DNA from: Actinomadura parmotrematis
GTDB lineage: Bacteria; Actinomycetota; Actinomycetes; Streptosporangiales; Streptosporangiaceae
DNA length: 64,000 nt
Direction of reading: 5' to 3'
NCBI RefSeq assembly: GCF_019458805.1
Contig: NZ_JAIBOA010000013.1
Coordinates: 166,049-230,048 of the forward strand
A model generated the notes under the pieces. It ran no database searches, was not told where the DNA came from, and saw only the letters and a list, made by a program, of their open reading frames with translations. Within the stretch, counting starts at the first letter, position 1, and every line of letters begins with the position of its first letter. A program made the translations under genes and the position numbers. Positions 1-8,508 of the stretch are shown one piece after another.

Positions 1-500
1 CTCGCATCGAGGCCGAGTTCGGCATCGAGTTCGCCGACGATCACCGCGCCTTCCTCGCCGCCGGCCTGCCGCTCAACTCGGCGCGGGAACCCGGTGAGAC
101 ATGGCTCCATCCCTGGCCGGACTGGCGCAACGGCGACCCCGAGGCCCTTCGGACCCACGTCGACTGGGCGGTCAACGGCGTGCTCTTCGATGTCGAGCAC
201 GGCTTCTGGAAGCAAGCGTGGGGTGACCGCCCCGACGATCTCGCGGAAGCGCTCGCGACCGCACGGATCCACCTCGATCAGGTGCCCAAGCTCGTCCCCG
301 TCTTCGCCCACCGCTTTCTCCCCAGCGGCCACGGCACGTACGGGCACCCGGTCCTCTCAATCCACCAGACCGACATCATCTTCTACGGAACCGACCTCGT
401 GAACTACGTCGCCAATGAGTTCCTCAACGAAGGCCACTGGTCCATCGACCCCGGCTGGACTCCGCCGCCCCTGGTCGCGTTCTGGGGCGACTTCCTCTAG
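1..500 (+). CDS. SMI1/KNR4-like protein, 3' part only
   Basis: The reading frame is open from the window edge (first full codon at 3) to a TAG at 498-500, giving about 165 residues of the C-terminal part; the start lies outside. The region with a GHGTYGHPVLSIHQTDIIFYG-type stretch near the end and the tryptophan-rich middle (TWLHPWPDWR) resemble SMI1/KNR4 (SUKH) family proteins common in actinomycetes, many of which are immunity or scaffold proteins. The family call rests on remembered motif similarity only. Its last 77 bases overlap the convergent gene on the other strand. Confidence 0.6.
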   Translation, partial: RIEAEFGIEFADDHRAFLAAGLPLNSAREPGETWLHPWPDWRNGDPEALRTHVDWAVNGVLFDVEHGFWKQAWGDRPDDLAEALATARIHLDQVPKLVPVFAHRFLPSGHGTYGHPVLSIHQTDIIFYGTDLVNYVANEFLNEGHWSIDPGWTPPPLVAFWGDFL

Positions 501-1017
501 GGGATCTCGGAACACGACTGCCGGGGTGCGTTGCGGCGGCCCAAGCGAAGGCCAGGGCGCCGGCGGTGAAGAGGACGTCCGTGCTGACGCTCGCGGTCAC
601 CGCCCAGAGGGACGGGTGCGGGGTGCCGGTGACCTGCGCCATCGTCATATCGGTGAAGCCCCGGGGCAGCAGGCCGGTCGCGCGGGCCAGGTCGTCGGCG
701 ACGCCGGACAGGCCCCGGAGGCCGAGCAGCGCGCAGCCCGTCCAGGCGGTCGCCAAGAGCAGCCGGTGCGGGATGTGGCGGCCCCACTGCTGGGCGAGCG
801 CCAGGGGAAGGAGGATCCCGACCGCCACCATGCCGATCAGGACCACCCCGCCCACCTGCATGGCCACCCGCGAGGCCCCGTCGTGGTCCGCGGGCGACGG
901 CGTCTTCAGGCCGGTGCGGACCCACACCACGTGCCAGGCCAGGAAGAGCATCACCCAGGCGAACGCCGTGTAGGCGGCGCGGCGGGCGGTGCGTGCGCGG
1001 TCGTCGTACGTCTGCAT
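424..1017 (-). CDS. Predicted four-helix membrane protein
   Basis: This 197-residue protein has about four hydrophobic segments (near residues 15-33, 49-72, 80-97 and 135-157) and a basic, disordered C-terminal tail. I chose the ATG at 1015-1017 because residues upstream of it are low-complexity and not membrane-like. The layout and the tryptophan/histidine-containing first helix (FLAWHVVWV) recall DUF3995-type membrane proteins, but this is weak. It follows two paralogous membrane genes on the same strand after 112 bp. Its 3' end overlaps the convergent neighbour. Function unknown. Confidence 0.6.
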   Translation of the reverse strand: MQTYDDRARTARRAAYTAFAWVMLFLAWHVVWVRTGLKTPSPADHDGASRVAMQVGGVVLIGMVAVGILLPLALAQQWGRHIPHRLLLATAWTGCALLGLRGLSGVADDLARATGLLPRGFTDMTMAQVTGTPHPSLWAVTASVSTDVLFTAGALAFAWAAATHPGSRVPRSPRGSRPRTRPGAAESSRGRWTSGLR

Positions 1018-1129
1018 ACCGACGAGGATCGCCGCGCGGGCAGGCAGCCGCCTCCCCCGGACGGGCGATTCACCCGGCCCGCGAGCGCTGCCCCGCCTCG
1101 TCCGGACGGACGAAGCGGGGCGGGGCACC

Positions 1130-2161
1130 TCACGGACGGGCGCGGCGACGTCCGGGGATCTCGGCGAGGCGGACGGCCGCCAGGGCGACCCCTGCGGCGG
1201 TCAGCCCTGCGACGACCACCTCGCTGGGATTCTGGAAGTAGAAGTCGGACAGGTGCGGGCCCGCGTATTGCAGGACCGGCGGCGCGCCGGGCAGCGCCAG
1301 CAGCACGACCGCGCGCCGCCCCGCCCCGCTGCGCCAGAGCGCGCCGGCGACGAGGACCGCGGCTCCGACGACGACCGTCCACACGGCCGCGGACCAGATC
1401 TCGATGACGTGCGACCAAGCGGTCCCCTCCGGCCGCGGCGTGCCGGCGGTCGGCGACGGGACGGACGGAAGGAGCACCAGGTACGTCGTCACGAACGCTG
1501 CGGCGCCGTTCAGGGCGAGCACGCCGGCGACGGCGCGGCGGCCCAGAAGCCGGGCTCCCTGCGCGGGGCCGGGCGACGCGGCCAGCGACAGGATCACGAG
1601 CAGGCCGAGCGGCAGCGAGACGTTGGCGTAGGCGTGCGTCGCGGCCCAGCCGCGATCGGGATCGGTCGTCCCGTAGAGCGCGATCGGTACCTGGACCGCG
1701 ATGACCGCTCCTGCGGTGAGCAGCGCCGCCCGGCGCGCCCCGCGCCGGACGAGGACGGCGATGACGGCCCAGGCCGCCCAGAGGGGTGCGGTGGAGAAAT
1801 GGTCGACCAGGGACGCGTATCCGCCCGCTCCCGGGTAGCGCTCCGCCCGGTCGAGCTGGATCATCCGGACCTCGAACGGAATGTTCGCCGCGAACCGCAG
1901 CCCGTCGGCCAGCAGCGCTGCCAGAGCCACGAACCCGGCGATGGAGAGGGCCGCGGGCCACCCCACCGGCGCCCCGCGACCCGCCACCGCGCGGCGCAAG
2001 TGCAGGCGCACCGCGCCGACCAGCAGGTCGGCGGTGTCGGCGGCGGACGGCCGCGTCTGGCCGGGACGGGCGGCGTCCAGCAGCACGTCCAGCATCTCCC
2101 GCCGCTGCCCGGCCGGGTAGAGGCCGAGCAGGCGGCGGTAACGCTCTTCGAGTGTGCGCAA
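1130..2161 (-). CDS. Polytopic membrane protein, tandem paralogue 2
   Basis: A 343-residue protein with a soluble N-terminus (RTLEERYRRLLGLYP, then REMLDVLLDAARPGQ) and about seven to eight membrane helices from residue 70 on. The N-terminal segment resembles the permease-prefix type domain found on membrane proteins beside PadR regulators. It is a clear tandem duplicate of the gene immediately upstream (2193-3233), sharing the N-terminus, the DTADLLxGAVR motif, a SPGPAxGARLLGRR motif in the middle and the same helix order. The 31-bp gap and common strand suggest an operon with the PadR gene. No catalytic residues are recognisable. Confidence 0.75.
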   Translation of the reverse strand: MRTLEERYRRLLGLYPAGQRREMLDVLLDAARPGQTRPSAADTADLLVGAVRLHLRRAVAGRGAPVGWPAALSIAGFVALAALLADGLRFAANIPFEVRMIQLDRAERYPGAGGYASLVDHFSTAPLWAAWAVIAVLVRRGARRAALLTAGAVIAVQVPIALYGTTDPDRGWAATHAYANVSLPLGLLVILSLAASPGPAQGARLLGRRAVAGVLALNGAAAFVTTYLVLLPSVPSPTAGTPRPEGTAWSHVIEIWSAAVWTVVVGAAVLVAGALWRSGAGRRAVVLLALPGAPPVLQYAGPHLSDFYFQNPSEVVVAGLTAAGVALAAVRLAEIPGRRRARP

Positions 2162-2192
2162 CGATCTTCCTTCGGAGGGGGGCGCGGGTCGG

Positions 2193-3233
2193 TCAGGCGG
2201 ACGGGTGGGCGCCCTTGCGGAGCCGCGCCGGGAGCTCGATCAGCAGGAGGCCGCCCAGCGCGACGGCGAGTCCCGCGACGGCGGTGAGCATGGGACCGTG
2301 CGGGCCGTCCTCCACGGAGAAGCCGCGCACGGCCGTCTCGGCGACCGTCGCAAAGACAGGCGTGACGGGCAGCACGAGCAGCGCGCAGGCGCGGCGGCCG
2401 TGGCCGCTGCGAGCGAGCACGGCCAGCAGCGCGATCCCGAGGGCGGCCACCACCAGCAGGCGGCCGACCTGGAGCATCCGCAGCGCACCGCTGAACATGT
2501 CCAGCGCCCCTGGCTGGTACCGGTCGCCCGGCCAGTACATGCGGCCCGTCACGAGGGCGGCGCTCGGCGCGGTGAACAGCAGGGCCAGCAGCGCGCCCGC
2601 GGCCGGGACCGCCGAGGCGACGCGACGCCCCAAAAGCCGCGCGCCGTGCGCGGGTCCTGGCGAGGTGACCAGGGAGGCGGTGCACAGCAGGCCCAGCAGG
2701 AACGGGACCGTCGAGACCGAGGTCGCGGGCATGCCGTACGGGACCGGGCCGTGCGCCAGATACACCGTGAGGACGGCGGACTGGGCCGTGAGGACGAGGG
2801 CGGTGAGGCCCGTCGCGGTCCGCCGGAACCCGCGCCGGACCAGGACGGCGACGGCCGCCCAGGCGAGCCAGTACGGACCCGTCCCGAGCGCGGCGGACAG
2901 GTGCTCGAAGGCGCCCCGGCTCTGGTCGCCGGCGGTGAGCGCCAGCACGTACGGCGCGTTGACGAGGAAGCGCAGCCCGTCCGCGAGCAGCAGGACGAGC
3001 GACACGTACCCCGCGATCGCGAGGCCCTGCTGCCACGTCCCGCCGCCCGCGCCGCAGACCAGCCGGCGCGCCCGGATGCGGACGGCGCCGAACAGCAGGT
3101 CGGCGGTATCGACGACGGACGGCCGCGCCTGGCCGGGGCGGGCGGCGTCCAGCAGGACGTCCAGCATCTCCTGCCGCCGCTCGGGCGGATACAGCGCGAG
3201 CAGGCGGCGGTAGCGGTCTTCGAGAGTGCGCAT
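2193..3233 (-). CDS. Polytopic membrane protein, tandem paralogue 1
   Basis: A 346-residue protein beginning RTLEDRYRRLLALYP and followed by about eight hydrophobic helices. It lies 20 bp downstream of the PadR-family regulator and 31 bp upstream of its own paralogue, so the three genes are probably one transcript. Such PadR-linked membrane proteins are often targets of the adjacent repressor; that regulatory link is inference from position. The gene starts at an ATG whose N-terminus aligns residue for residue with the paralogue, which fixes the start. Confidence 0.78.
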   Translation of the reverse strand: MRTLEDRYRRLLALYPPERRQEMLDVLLDAARPGQARPSVVDTADLLFGAVRIRARRLVCGAGGGTWQQGLAIAGYVSLVLLLADGLRFLVNAPYVLALTAGDQSRGAFEHLSAALGTGPYWLAWAAVAVLVRRGFRRTATGLTALVLTAQSAVLTVYLAHGPVPYGMPATSVSTVPFLLGLLCTASLVTSPGPAHGARLLGRRVASAVPAAGALLALLFTAPSAALVTGRMYWPGDRYQPGALDMFSGALRMLQVGRLLVVAALGIALLAVLARSGHGRRACALLVLPVTPVFATVAETAVRGFSVEDGPHGPMLTAVAGLAVALGGLLLIELPARLRKGAHPSA

Positions 3234-3253
3234 GGGGGGATTCCTCGTCTCGG

Positions 3254-3595
3254 TCAGGCGGGCGCGGTGCCGGGGCGCGGGCGGGCGGCGAGGCGGCGGG
3301 CGGCGGCCTCGGTGCGCCGCCGCAGGGCGTCGACCTCGGCGGCGAGCGCGGCGGCGCCCTCGTCGGTCAGCCGGTAGTAGCGGCGGAGGCGGCCGTCCAC
3401 GACCTCCTCGCGGTCGGCGCCGATCAGGCCGTCGGCCTGGAGGCGGTCCAGGGCGGCGTAGAGCGTGCCCGCGCGCAGCCGCGTCCGGCCGCCGGAGATC
3501 CGCTCGGCGTCGGTGATGATCCCGTAGCCGTGCTGGGGACCGTCCGCGAGCGCCGTCAGGATCAGGAAGGTGGGCTCCTGCATGGTCTTGCTCAT
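3254..3595 (-). CDS. PadR-family transcriptional repressor
   Basis: The 113-residue product has the PadR winged-helix core: LILTALADGPQHGYGI, then RAGTLYAALDRLQADGLI and a GRLRRYYRLTDEG wing, followed by a C-terminal helix for dimerisation. PadR proteins usually repress a neighbouring operon and their own gene in response to small ligands. I chose the ATG at 3593-3595 rather than an upstream one because a good promoter (TTGATC, 18 bp, TATAAA) ends six bases before it, which predicts a leaderless message. Two paralogous membrane genes follow directly and are the likely targets. Confidence 0.88.
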   Translation of the reverse strand: MSKTMQEPTFLILTALADGPQHGYGIITDAERISGGRTRLRAGTLYAALDRLQADGLIGADREEVVDGRLRRYYRLTDEGAAALAAEVDALRRRTEAAARRLAARPRPGTAPA

Positions 3596-3596
3596 G

Positions 3597-3631
3597 TCAT
3601 CTTTATATACCGATGATCTGACTATGATCAA
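3597..3631 (-). promoter_or_regulatory. Promoter and possible operator of the PadR gene
   Basis: On the minus strand a -35 box TTGATC (3626-3631) and a -10 box TATAAA (3602-3607) are separated by 18 bp. The expected transcription start falls on the A of the ATG at 3595, so the mRNA should be leaderless. An inverted repeat TCATC-N10-GATGA (3597-3616) covers the -10 box and is a candidate autoregulatory PadR site. The boxes are seen directly; operator function is inferred. Confidence 0.5.
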
Positions 3632-3665
3632 CCCGCGTCCCGGACGCGGCCGGACGCCGTCCCCG

Positions 3666-4175
3666 TCAGCGCTCGGCGGGGTGCCGGAGGCAGGGCGAGG
3701 CGACGTGGACAGTGATCCGGGACCGTCCCGATTCGGTGAGCGCCACCCCGAGCCGCGCCCCGTACCCCTCGTCGGGCGCGTCCATCAGCAGCACCGGCTC
3801 GTCACCGGCCGCGTTCGGGGCGAGCACCGACGCGCGCTCGCGCCAGCCCGCCGCCTCCAGCCGCTCGCGCGCGGCGGCGAGCGCGGGGACCGCCGCCGAC
3901 GGCGCGACCAGCTCGACGTGCCCGATGTAGAAGACCTGGTACGGGCTGTAGTCCACCCACCAGGCGGGCAGCGGCGGCTCGGGCACCGGCTCGTCCACCG
4001 CCACGGTCCCCTCGAGCGCCTCGCACGGCTGCGGACTCACCTCGTCCGGCGACCGGCTGAGCGCCCCGGCCTCGGCGAGCGCGCGCCCGACCGTGAAAGC
4101 GTGCCGCGTCACCTTCTCCGCCGCGTCCCGCGGATGCTCGACCGCCAGGCCGGACGGCATCCACGCCTCAGGCAT
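3666..4175 (-). CDS. Cytoplasmic paralogue of the upstream lipoprotein
   Basis: A 169-residue protein without a signal peptide. Its second half (YIGHVELVAPSAAVPAL, then ARERLEAAGW) and its last residues (CLRHPAER) match the plan of the lipoprotein encoded immediately upstream, which ends CFRHPNA after a similar strand-helix-strand unit. The ATG overlaps the end of that gene by eight bases, implying translational coupling. The pair belongs to a four-gene cassette with a DUF1023 hydrolase. Function unknown; an accessory or immunity role is only a guess. Confidence 0.65.
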   Translation of the reverse strand: MPEAWMPSGLAVEHPRDAAEKVTRHAFTVGRALAEAGALSRSPDEVSPQPCEALEGTVAVDEPVPEPPLPAWWVDYSPYQVFYIGHVELVAPSAAVPALAAARERLEAAGWRERASVLAPNAAGDEPVLLMDAPDEGYGARLGVALTESGRSRITVHVASPCLRHPAER

Positions 4176-4704
4176 TGGGATGCCTGAAGCAGTCGGTCTC
4201 CAGCTGAACGGTCAGAGTGGCTCGCGGAGGTGTACCGGTGTCATAGACCGACAGTCGAACGTCGTCCTTCTCGCCGCTGAGGCCGCCCGGCGCTCCACCC
4301 ATCGTCTTCTGTTCTGACGGATGCCAACCGCCCACGTTCTTCACTTGCCGGAGCACTGCCGCCAGCAGCGCCCGCCGGTCCTGCTCATCGCGCAACACCA
4401 CCTGAGCATCGAAGTGGATGCTGTAGAGGGCGTACTTGACCTTCCTCGGATCATCGGCCAGCGGAGCGACCTCGCGGTTGTAGTCCTTTTCGTAATCGTT
4501 GCCGCAGGGAAACCCGTAGACGCCGCGGCCGCGCACGTCACGCCCGCCGAGAGCCGGAACCAGCTCGCGGCTCAGCGCCGAGACCTCATCCCCCACACCC
4601 TTCGGATCCCTGCGCGAGTAGTGCCCGGAAAGCGGATCGCAGGCGCAGCCGGCGAAAGCGCAGGCGAAGACGGCGACCGCCGCTCGGATCATCGTGTTCC
4701 GCAT
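4168..4704 (-). CDS. Small secreted lipoprotein of the DUF1023 cassette
   Basis: A 178-residue protein with a basic N-terminus, a hydrophobic core (IRAAVAVFACAF) and a lipobox AFAG/C, so it should be anchored on the outer face of the membrane. The mature part has a strand-helix-strand motif (YSIHFDAQVVL, DRRALLAAVLRQVKNVGGW) and ends CFRHPNA. The start is uncertain: ATGs at 4716, 4704 and 4692 all keep the signal peptide, and none has a strong Shine-Dalgarno site. It follows the DUF1023 hydrolase after about 35 bp and overlaps its paralogue downstream. Confidence 0.72.
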   Translation of the reverse strand: MRNTMIRAAVAVFACAFAGCACDPLSGHYSRRDPKGVGDEVSALSRELVPALGGRDVRGRGVYGFPCGNDYEKDYNREVAPLADDPRKVKYALYSIHFDAQVVLRDEQDRRALLAAVLRQVKNVGGWHPSEQKTMGGAPGGLSGEKDDVRLSVYDTGTPPRATLTVQLETDCFRHPNA

Positions 4705-4739
4705 CCGCCCCGCCATCGGCCTGCTTGAGGCGGACGAAC

Positions 4740-6464
4740 TCAGAAGAGGCGTTGCCACCATGTGTCCTTACTCTCGCCGGGCCCGCCCGACCCGTAGGGA
4801 ACCGGATCGTTGCCGCTGCCGCCCGCGTCGTAGGCGGTCCCGGCCACCACCCTTCCCTGTTGGTCGAGACTCCTCATGGCACCGCCGAAGGTGTAGGGAT
4901 CCGGATCCTTGTCCGTCCAGTAGGAGCTGTGGCCGCCCCCGTCGGTGACGAGACGGCGGCCGCCGAACTCGGGGTCGGAGGGGACGCGCGGCGGGCCGAT
5001 CGCACCGCCGTCGCCGTGGCCGTACCTGCCGATGCTCGGGACCTGGTCGCCCCGGGCCTCCTGCGCGTAGACGTGCCCTGCGCCGATGTGGAGGTCGCCC
5101 GCCTTGTCCACGCGCATGCCGGGGCTGCCCGCGACCATGATGTCGTTCACGCGGAGCCTGTCGTCGGCGTGGCGGGCGGCCTCACCGATGACGGTCGAGC
5201 CGTAGCTGTGGCCCACCGCCGTCATGTGCGCGTTCGGGTTGCCCTCCGCGGCCTGGGTGGCGCGCAGGCCGTCGACGAAGGCGTTCAGTTTCGGGCCGCC
5301 CGCGTCGGCGTACTTCCCGCTCGGCGAGTCCGTGTAGACGCTGTCGGGCGCGTCGTAACCGAGCCAGGCGATCGTGGAGACCGGCTTGTCGGTGTAGGCG
5401 CTCGCCGCATCGTTGAGGTTGGCCGCGCGGTTCATGCTGCCGCCGAACTTGTCGAGGTCCTCGGTGGTGCCCGGGACGTAGGTGGCGACGTGCGTGGCGG
5501 TGTCGGGATTGCCGAAGGCGACGATCGCGCGCCCGTCCGAACCGTCCTTCTCGGCCTTCTCCCGCACGGTCGAGTCCAACCCGAGCAGGTACAGGTCGCG
5601 GCCCTTCGCCTCGTAGGTGCGCATGGCGGCGTCGAGGTTCGTCAGCCGTTTCAGGTCGCGCTGCTCGAAGGCGCTGAGGTTCGCGCCCTTGGCCTGGAGT
5701 TCGGCGAGGCGGGCGTCCAGGCGGGTGCGGTTGGCCTCGTCGCGGTCCTCGGACGGGATGCCGTTCGCCCAGCCGATCTTGTCGGGGTAGGCGTTCATCA
5801 GCAGGTGCCGCTGCTCTTCGGGCAGGCTCTTCCACCAGGCGGTGACCTTCTTGGGGTCGGTCATACCCTTCGGCGGCACGTTGCCCGGATCGAACCCGGC
5901 GAGGGCGGTCGCCTTGCGGGCGTCGTCGCGGAGGTCGGCGAGCGGGTGCCTGCTGGTGAGGATGTCGGGTTGGAAGGCACGGAGCGCCGCCGCGACCTGT
6001 GTGTCGGCGTCGGTGGCCTTCTTGACGGCCGCGGCGAACCGGTCGTGGACGGCGTTGGCGGCCTGCTGGTACTGCTGCCAGTTCGCGTAACGGGGCGGCA
6101 GGCTCGGCGCCAGTCGGATCGAGCCGTCGTCGCCGACCGACAAGTACTCGCCCTGCGCGGCGTGCAGGACGTCGCGGAGCTCCGCCTGGGCCGCGGAGAT
6201 CTTCGCCTGGGCACTGCACAGGACGCCGGCGATGCTCGCCGCTTCGGTGCCCGCGACCTTCATCCTGGTCCGCTCCAGGAGCAGGACGGGCATCGCCGCC
6301 TCGGCGTCCTTGCCCGTCCAACGCGCCTTGCGGATGCCCTGGAGGAACCCGTCGTGATAGGCGTCCTCGGCCTTCTCCAGGTGCTCGACGAGCTTGCGCC
6401 ACGACCGCCAGGCACCGTCCAGCTCACCGGGTTTCGCGTCGCGGAGCTGTGCGAAGGAGACCAC
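4740..6464 (-). CDS. DUF1023 alpha/beta hydrolase with ESX-like N-terminus
   Basis: This 574-residue protein has a helical N-terminal half (tryptophan-containing helices such as WRSWRKLVEHLEKAEDAY, then long heptad-like helices) of the kind seen on type VII secretion substrates. The C-terminal half is a DUF1023 hydrolase: the nucleophile motif GHSYGS lies near residue 421, a VAGSPGM strand follows, and a GGGHSSYW motif with the likely catalytic His is near residue 550. There is no Sec signal. It follows the small proline-rich ESX-like gene by four bases, as effector/partner pairs do. Substrate unknown; secretion is inferred. Confidence 0.82.
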   Translation of the reverse strand: MVSFAQLRDAKPGELDGAWRSWRKLVEHLEKAEDAYHDGFLQGIRKARWTGKDAEAAMPVLLLERTRMKVAGTEAASIAGVLCSAQAKISAAQAELRDVLHAAQGEYLSVGDDGSIRLAPSLPPRYANWQQYQQAANAVHDRFAAAVKKATDADTQVAAALRAFQPDILTSRHPLADLRDDARKATALAGFDPGNVPPKGMTDPKKVTAWWKSLPEEQRHLLMNAYPDKIGWANGIPSEDRDEANRTRLDARLAELQAKGANLSAFEQRDLKRLTNLDAAMRTYEAKGRDLYLLGLDSTVREKAEKDGSDGRAIVAFGNPDTATHVATYVPGTTEDLDKFGGSMNRAANLNDAASAYTDKPVSTIAWLGYDAPDSVYTDSPSGKYADAGGPKLNAFVDGLRATQAAEGNPNAHMTAVGHSYGSTVIGEAARHADDRLRVNDIMVAGSPGMRVDKAGDLHIGAGHVYAQEARGDQVPSIGRYGHGDGGAIGPPRVPSDPEFGGRRLVTDGGGHSSYWTDKDPDPYTFGGAMRSLDQQGRVVAGTAYDAGGSGNDPVPYGSGGPGESKDTWWQRLF

Positions 6465-6468
6465 CGCG

Positions 6469-6951
6469 TCACGCCCCGGCCTGGATCCGGCCGAGCCGCC
6501 GCCGGGTCGCCTCGTCGGCGTTGCCGTGGTTGGCCGCGCAGGTCTCCACGGCCTCGCCGGCGCGCTCGACCTGCTCGGCGAGCTTGCCGAGGGCGGTGCG
6601 CCAGCCCGACACTGTCTCCTCCAGCGCGGCCGCCATCGTCCAGCCGCGCAGCGCCGCGACGGCCTGCTGATTCTCGCCAGGGACGGGACGGGCGCCGCTG
6701 ACGATCCCCTCGCTGACCTGGGACGTCTTCTTCGAGGCGCTCCTCATGGCCGCGGAGTCGAAGCCGATACCCCCGGAGGCGGCCGGTCGCGGGTCCGGTC
6801 GCGGGGGGCGCGGCGGGGCGACGGGCGGCGCCTGCGGGCTGGGCCGCGGCGCCGTCGGGGCGGCCGGGGACGGCGCGGGTGCTCGGGGACTCGGCTGCGG
6901 CTGAGGGATGGGGCCGTTCAGCAGTTGGTCGATGCGGTTCGGCGGGGCCAC
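6469..6951 (-). CDS. Proline-rich ESX-like small protein
   Basis: A 160-residue protein with an N-terminal Pro/Ala/Arg-rich segment (residues 10-58) and a helical C-terminal half containing LEETVSGWRTALGKLAEQVE, a WXG-like helical turn. I chose the GTG at 6949-6951 because GGGAGGAG stands nine bases upstream; earlier in-frame codons read through promoter DNA. It starts the four-gene cassette and lies four bases before the DUF1023 gene. This arrangement suggests it is the secretion partner or chaperone of that hydrolase, which is inference. Confidence 0.68.
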   Translation of the reverse strand: MAPPNRIDQLLNGPIPQPQPSPRAPAPSPAAPTAPRPSPQAPPVAPPRPPRPDPRPAASGGIGFDSAAMRSASKKTSQVSEGIVSGARPVPGENQQAVAALRGWTMAAALEETVSGWRTALGKLAEQVERAGEAVETCAANHGNADEATRRRLGRIQAGA

Positions 6952-7264
6952 GCTGGGGTGCTCCTCCCGGAAGGGGCCACGGGACGGCGTGGGGTGGGCA
7001 AGATGATTCACAGAGCCATGACTCTCGGTCAAGTGGTGCGTTGTCCTTGATCGGGCTTTCGGTCGGACCGGGAAGAGAATCTCCGGTGCGGGGCACGGCG
7101 CGTGTCGAGGGGCGGTCGTCGGCTCCGACCTTGTGTTGATGGCAGGGCGCGCGAGTGGCGGTCCGCTCGCGGACGTGGTGGGGTCGGACAGGCCCGGCCG
7201 GCCGCGTGACCTGCCGCGCTTCCGATCCGCACGACGCCCGACCCGATACGAGAGGACCACCGCC
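6952..7264. other. Divergent intergenic region
   Basis: This 313-bp gap separates the divergent ESX-like cassette and the hydrolase gene and must contain both promoters. I see Shine-Dalgarno sites at either end but no convincing -35/-10 pair, RNA gene or repeat. Confidence 0.5.
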
Positions 7265-8062
7265 ATGGCCACCACCACCGTCACCTCCGCCGACGGCACC
7301 ACGATCGCCGTCGAGACCGCCGGGGACGGGACGCCCGTCGTCCTGATCGGCGGGGCGTTCAACGACCGGTCCACCGTCGCGGGCCTGGCCGCCGCGCTCG
7401 CGCCGCACGTCGCCGCCGTCACCTACGACCGGCGCGGGCGGGGCGGCAGCGACGACAAGGACCCCGCCGGGTTCCGGGTGGAGCGCGAGGTCGAGGACCT
7501 CGCCGCCGTCCTCGCGCACGTCGGCGGATCCGCCGGGGTGTTCGGGCACTCCTCGGGCGCGCTGCTCGCGCTGGAGGGCGTGCTGAGCGGCCTGCCGATC
7601 TCGCGGCTGGCGATGTACGAGCCGCCCGTCATCGTCCCCGGCACCCGGCCCGCGCCGCCCGCCGGCGCGCTGGAGCGGCTGCGCGCGCTCACCGAGGCCG
7701 GTGACCGCGACGCGGCCGCCGCGCTGTTCCTGACCGAGCAGGTCGGCGTCCCCGCCGAGGTCGTCGAGGGCATGAAGAGCGGCCCGGCGTGGGGGTTCAT
7801 GAGCGGCCAGGCGCACACGCTCGGCTACGACGTCGCCGTCTCGGCGCGCAACGCCGACCCGCGGGACGCGCGGCTCGCCGCGATCGGCGTCCCGGTGCTG
7901 GTGCAGAACGGCGGCGCCGGGGAGGCGTGGATGGCCGAGGGCGCCGCCGCGCTCGCCGCGTCCGTCCCCGGCGCCCGCCACGAGGTGCTGCCCGGCGAGG
8001 ACCACGCCGTGCTGCAGCGCCCGGAGAACCTCGCGCCGTCGCTCGCCGCGTTCTTCGCCTGA
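7265..8062 (+). CDS. Alpha/beta hydrolase
   Basis: A 265-residue single-domain alpha/beta hydrolase. The oxyanion-side motif VVLIGGAF is early, YDRRGRGGS follows strand 4, the nucleophile elbow GHSSG is near residue 95, and the catalytic His is in GEDHAVL near the end. No signal peptide. The ATG at 7265 follows GAGAGGA by about ten bases. It resembles small esterase/dienelactone-hydrolase-like proteins of actinomycetes; the substrate cannot be inferred. It is divergent from the DUF1023 cassette and convergent with the next gene. Confidence 0.85.
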   Translation: MATTTVTSADGTTIAVETAGDGTPVVLIGGAFNDRSTVAGLAAALAPHVAAVTYDRRGRGGSDDKDPAGFRVEREVEDLAAVLAHVGGSAGVFGHSSGALLALEGVLSGLPISRLAMYEPPVIVPGTRPAPPAGALERLRALTEAGDRDAAAALFLTEQVGVPAEVVEGMKSGPAWGFMSGQAHTLGYDVAVSARNADPRDARLAAIGVPVLVQNGGAGEAWMAEGAAALAASVPGARHEVLPGEDHAVLQRPENLAPSLAAFFA

Positions 8063-8087
8063 CGGGCGGCGGGGGCTGCGGGGACGG

Positions 8088-8456
8088 TCAGGACTCGATG
8101 TCGTCCGGGCCCCACAGGGCCCGCATCTCGACGACCTTGCCGTCCTCGCCGAACGTCATGACGTCGATCGCGCGGATCCGCATGTTCATCGCCGGCACCT
8201 CGACGGTGAACGCCATCGCCGCCTGGTTTCCGTGCGAGCCGCGGATCGGCCCGTCGAGTGTGAGCTTGCTCCCTGCCGCGATGGCGTTGGCGTAGAACTC
8301 GTCGATCGCCGGGCGGCCGTGGACCGGCGGCGTGCCGACCGGGTCCTCGATGACGGCGTCCGCCGCGAACAGGTCGGACACGGCCGCGGCGTCGCCGGCG
8401 GCGAAACCGTCGATGTAGGCCTGCAGGGCGCGCTTCATGTCTTCCTGGGAGAGCAT
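8088..8456 (-). CDS. Ketosteroid isomerase-like / SnoaL-like protein
   Basis: The 122-residue protein has the NTF2-fold pattern of steroid delta-isomerases: an N-terminal helix (YIDGFAAGDAAAVSDLF), AADAVIEDPVGTPPVHGRPAI, and C-terminal strands including IDVMTFGEDGKVVEMRALWG. The aspartates in these strands sit where isomerase catalytic acids are found. Many members act on other small molecules, so steroid isomerisation is not certain. It is monocistronic and divergent from the redoxin gene, 52 bp away. Confidence 0.82.
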   Translation of the reverse strand: MLSQEDMKRALQAYIDGFAAGDAAAVSDLFAADAVIEDPVGTPPVHGRPAIDEFYANAIAAGSKLTLDGPIRGSHGNQAAMAFTVEVPAMNMRIRAIDVMTFGEDGKVVEMRALWGPDDIES

Positions 8457-8508
8457 GCCCGGAGACTAGCAAGCGGTTGCTCGGTTCACCATGGAGCAGA
8501 ATGCCGCC

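Noticed and set aside
4725..6701. 658-residue frame opposite the DUF1023 gene
   Set aside because: Composition is Val/Gly/Arg shadow type and the other strand carries a clear hydrolase with motifs.
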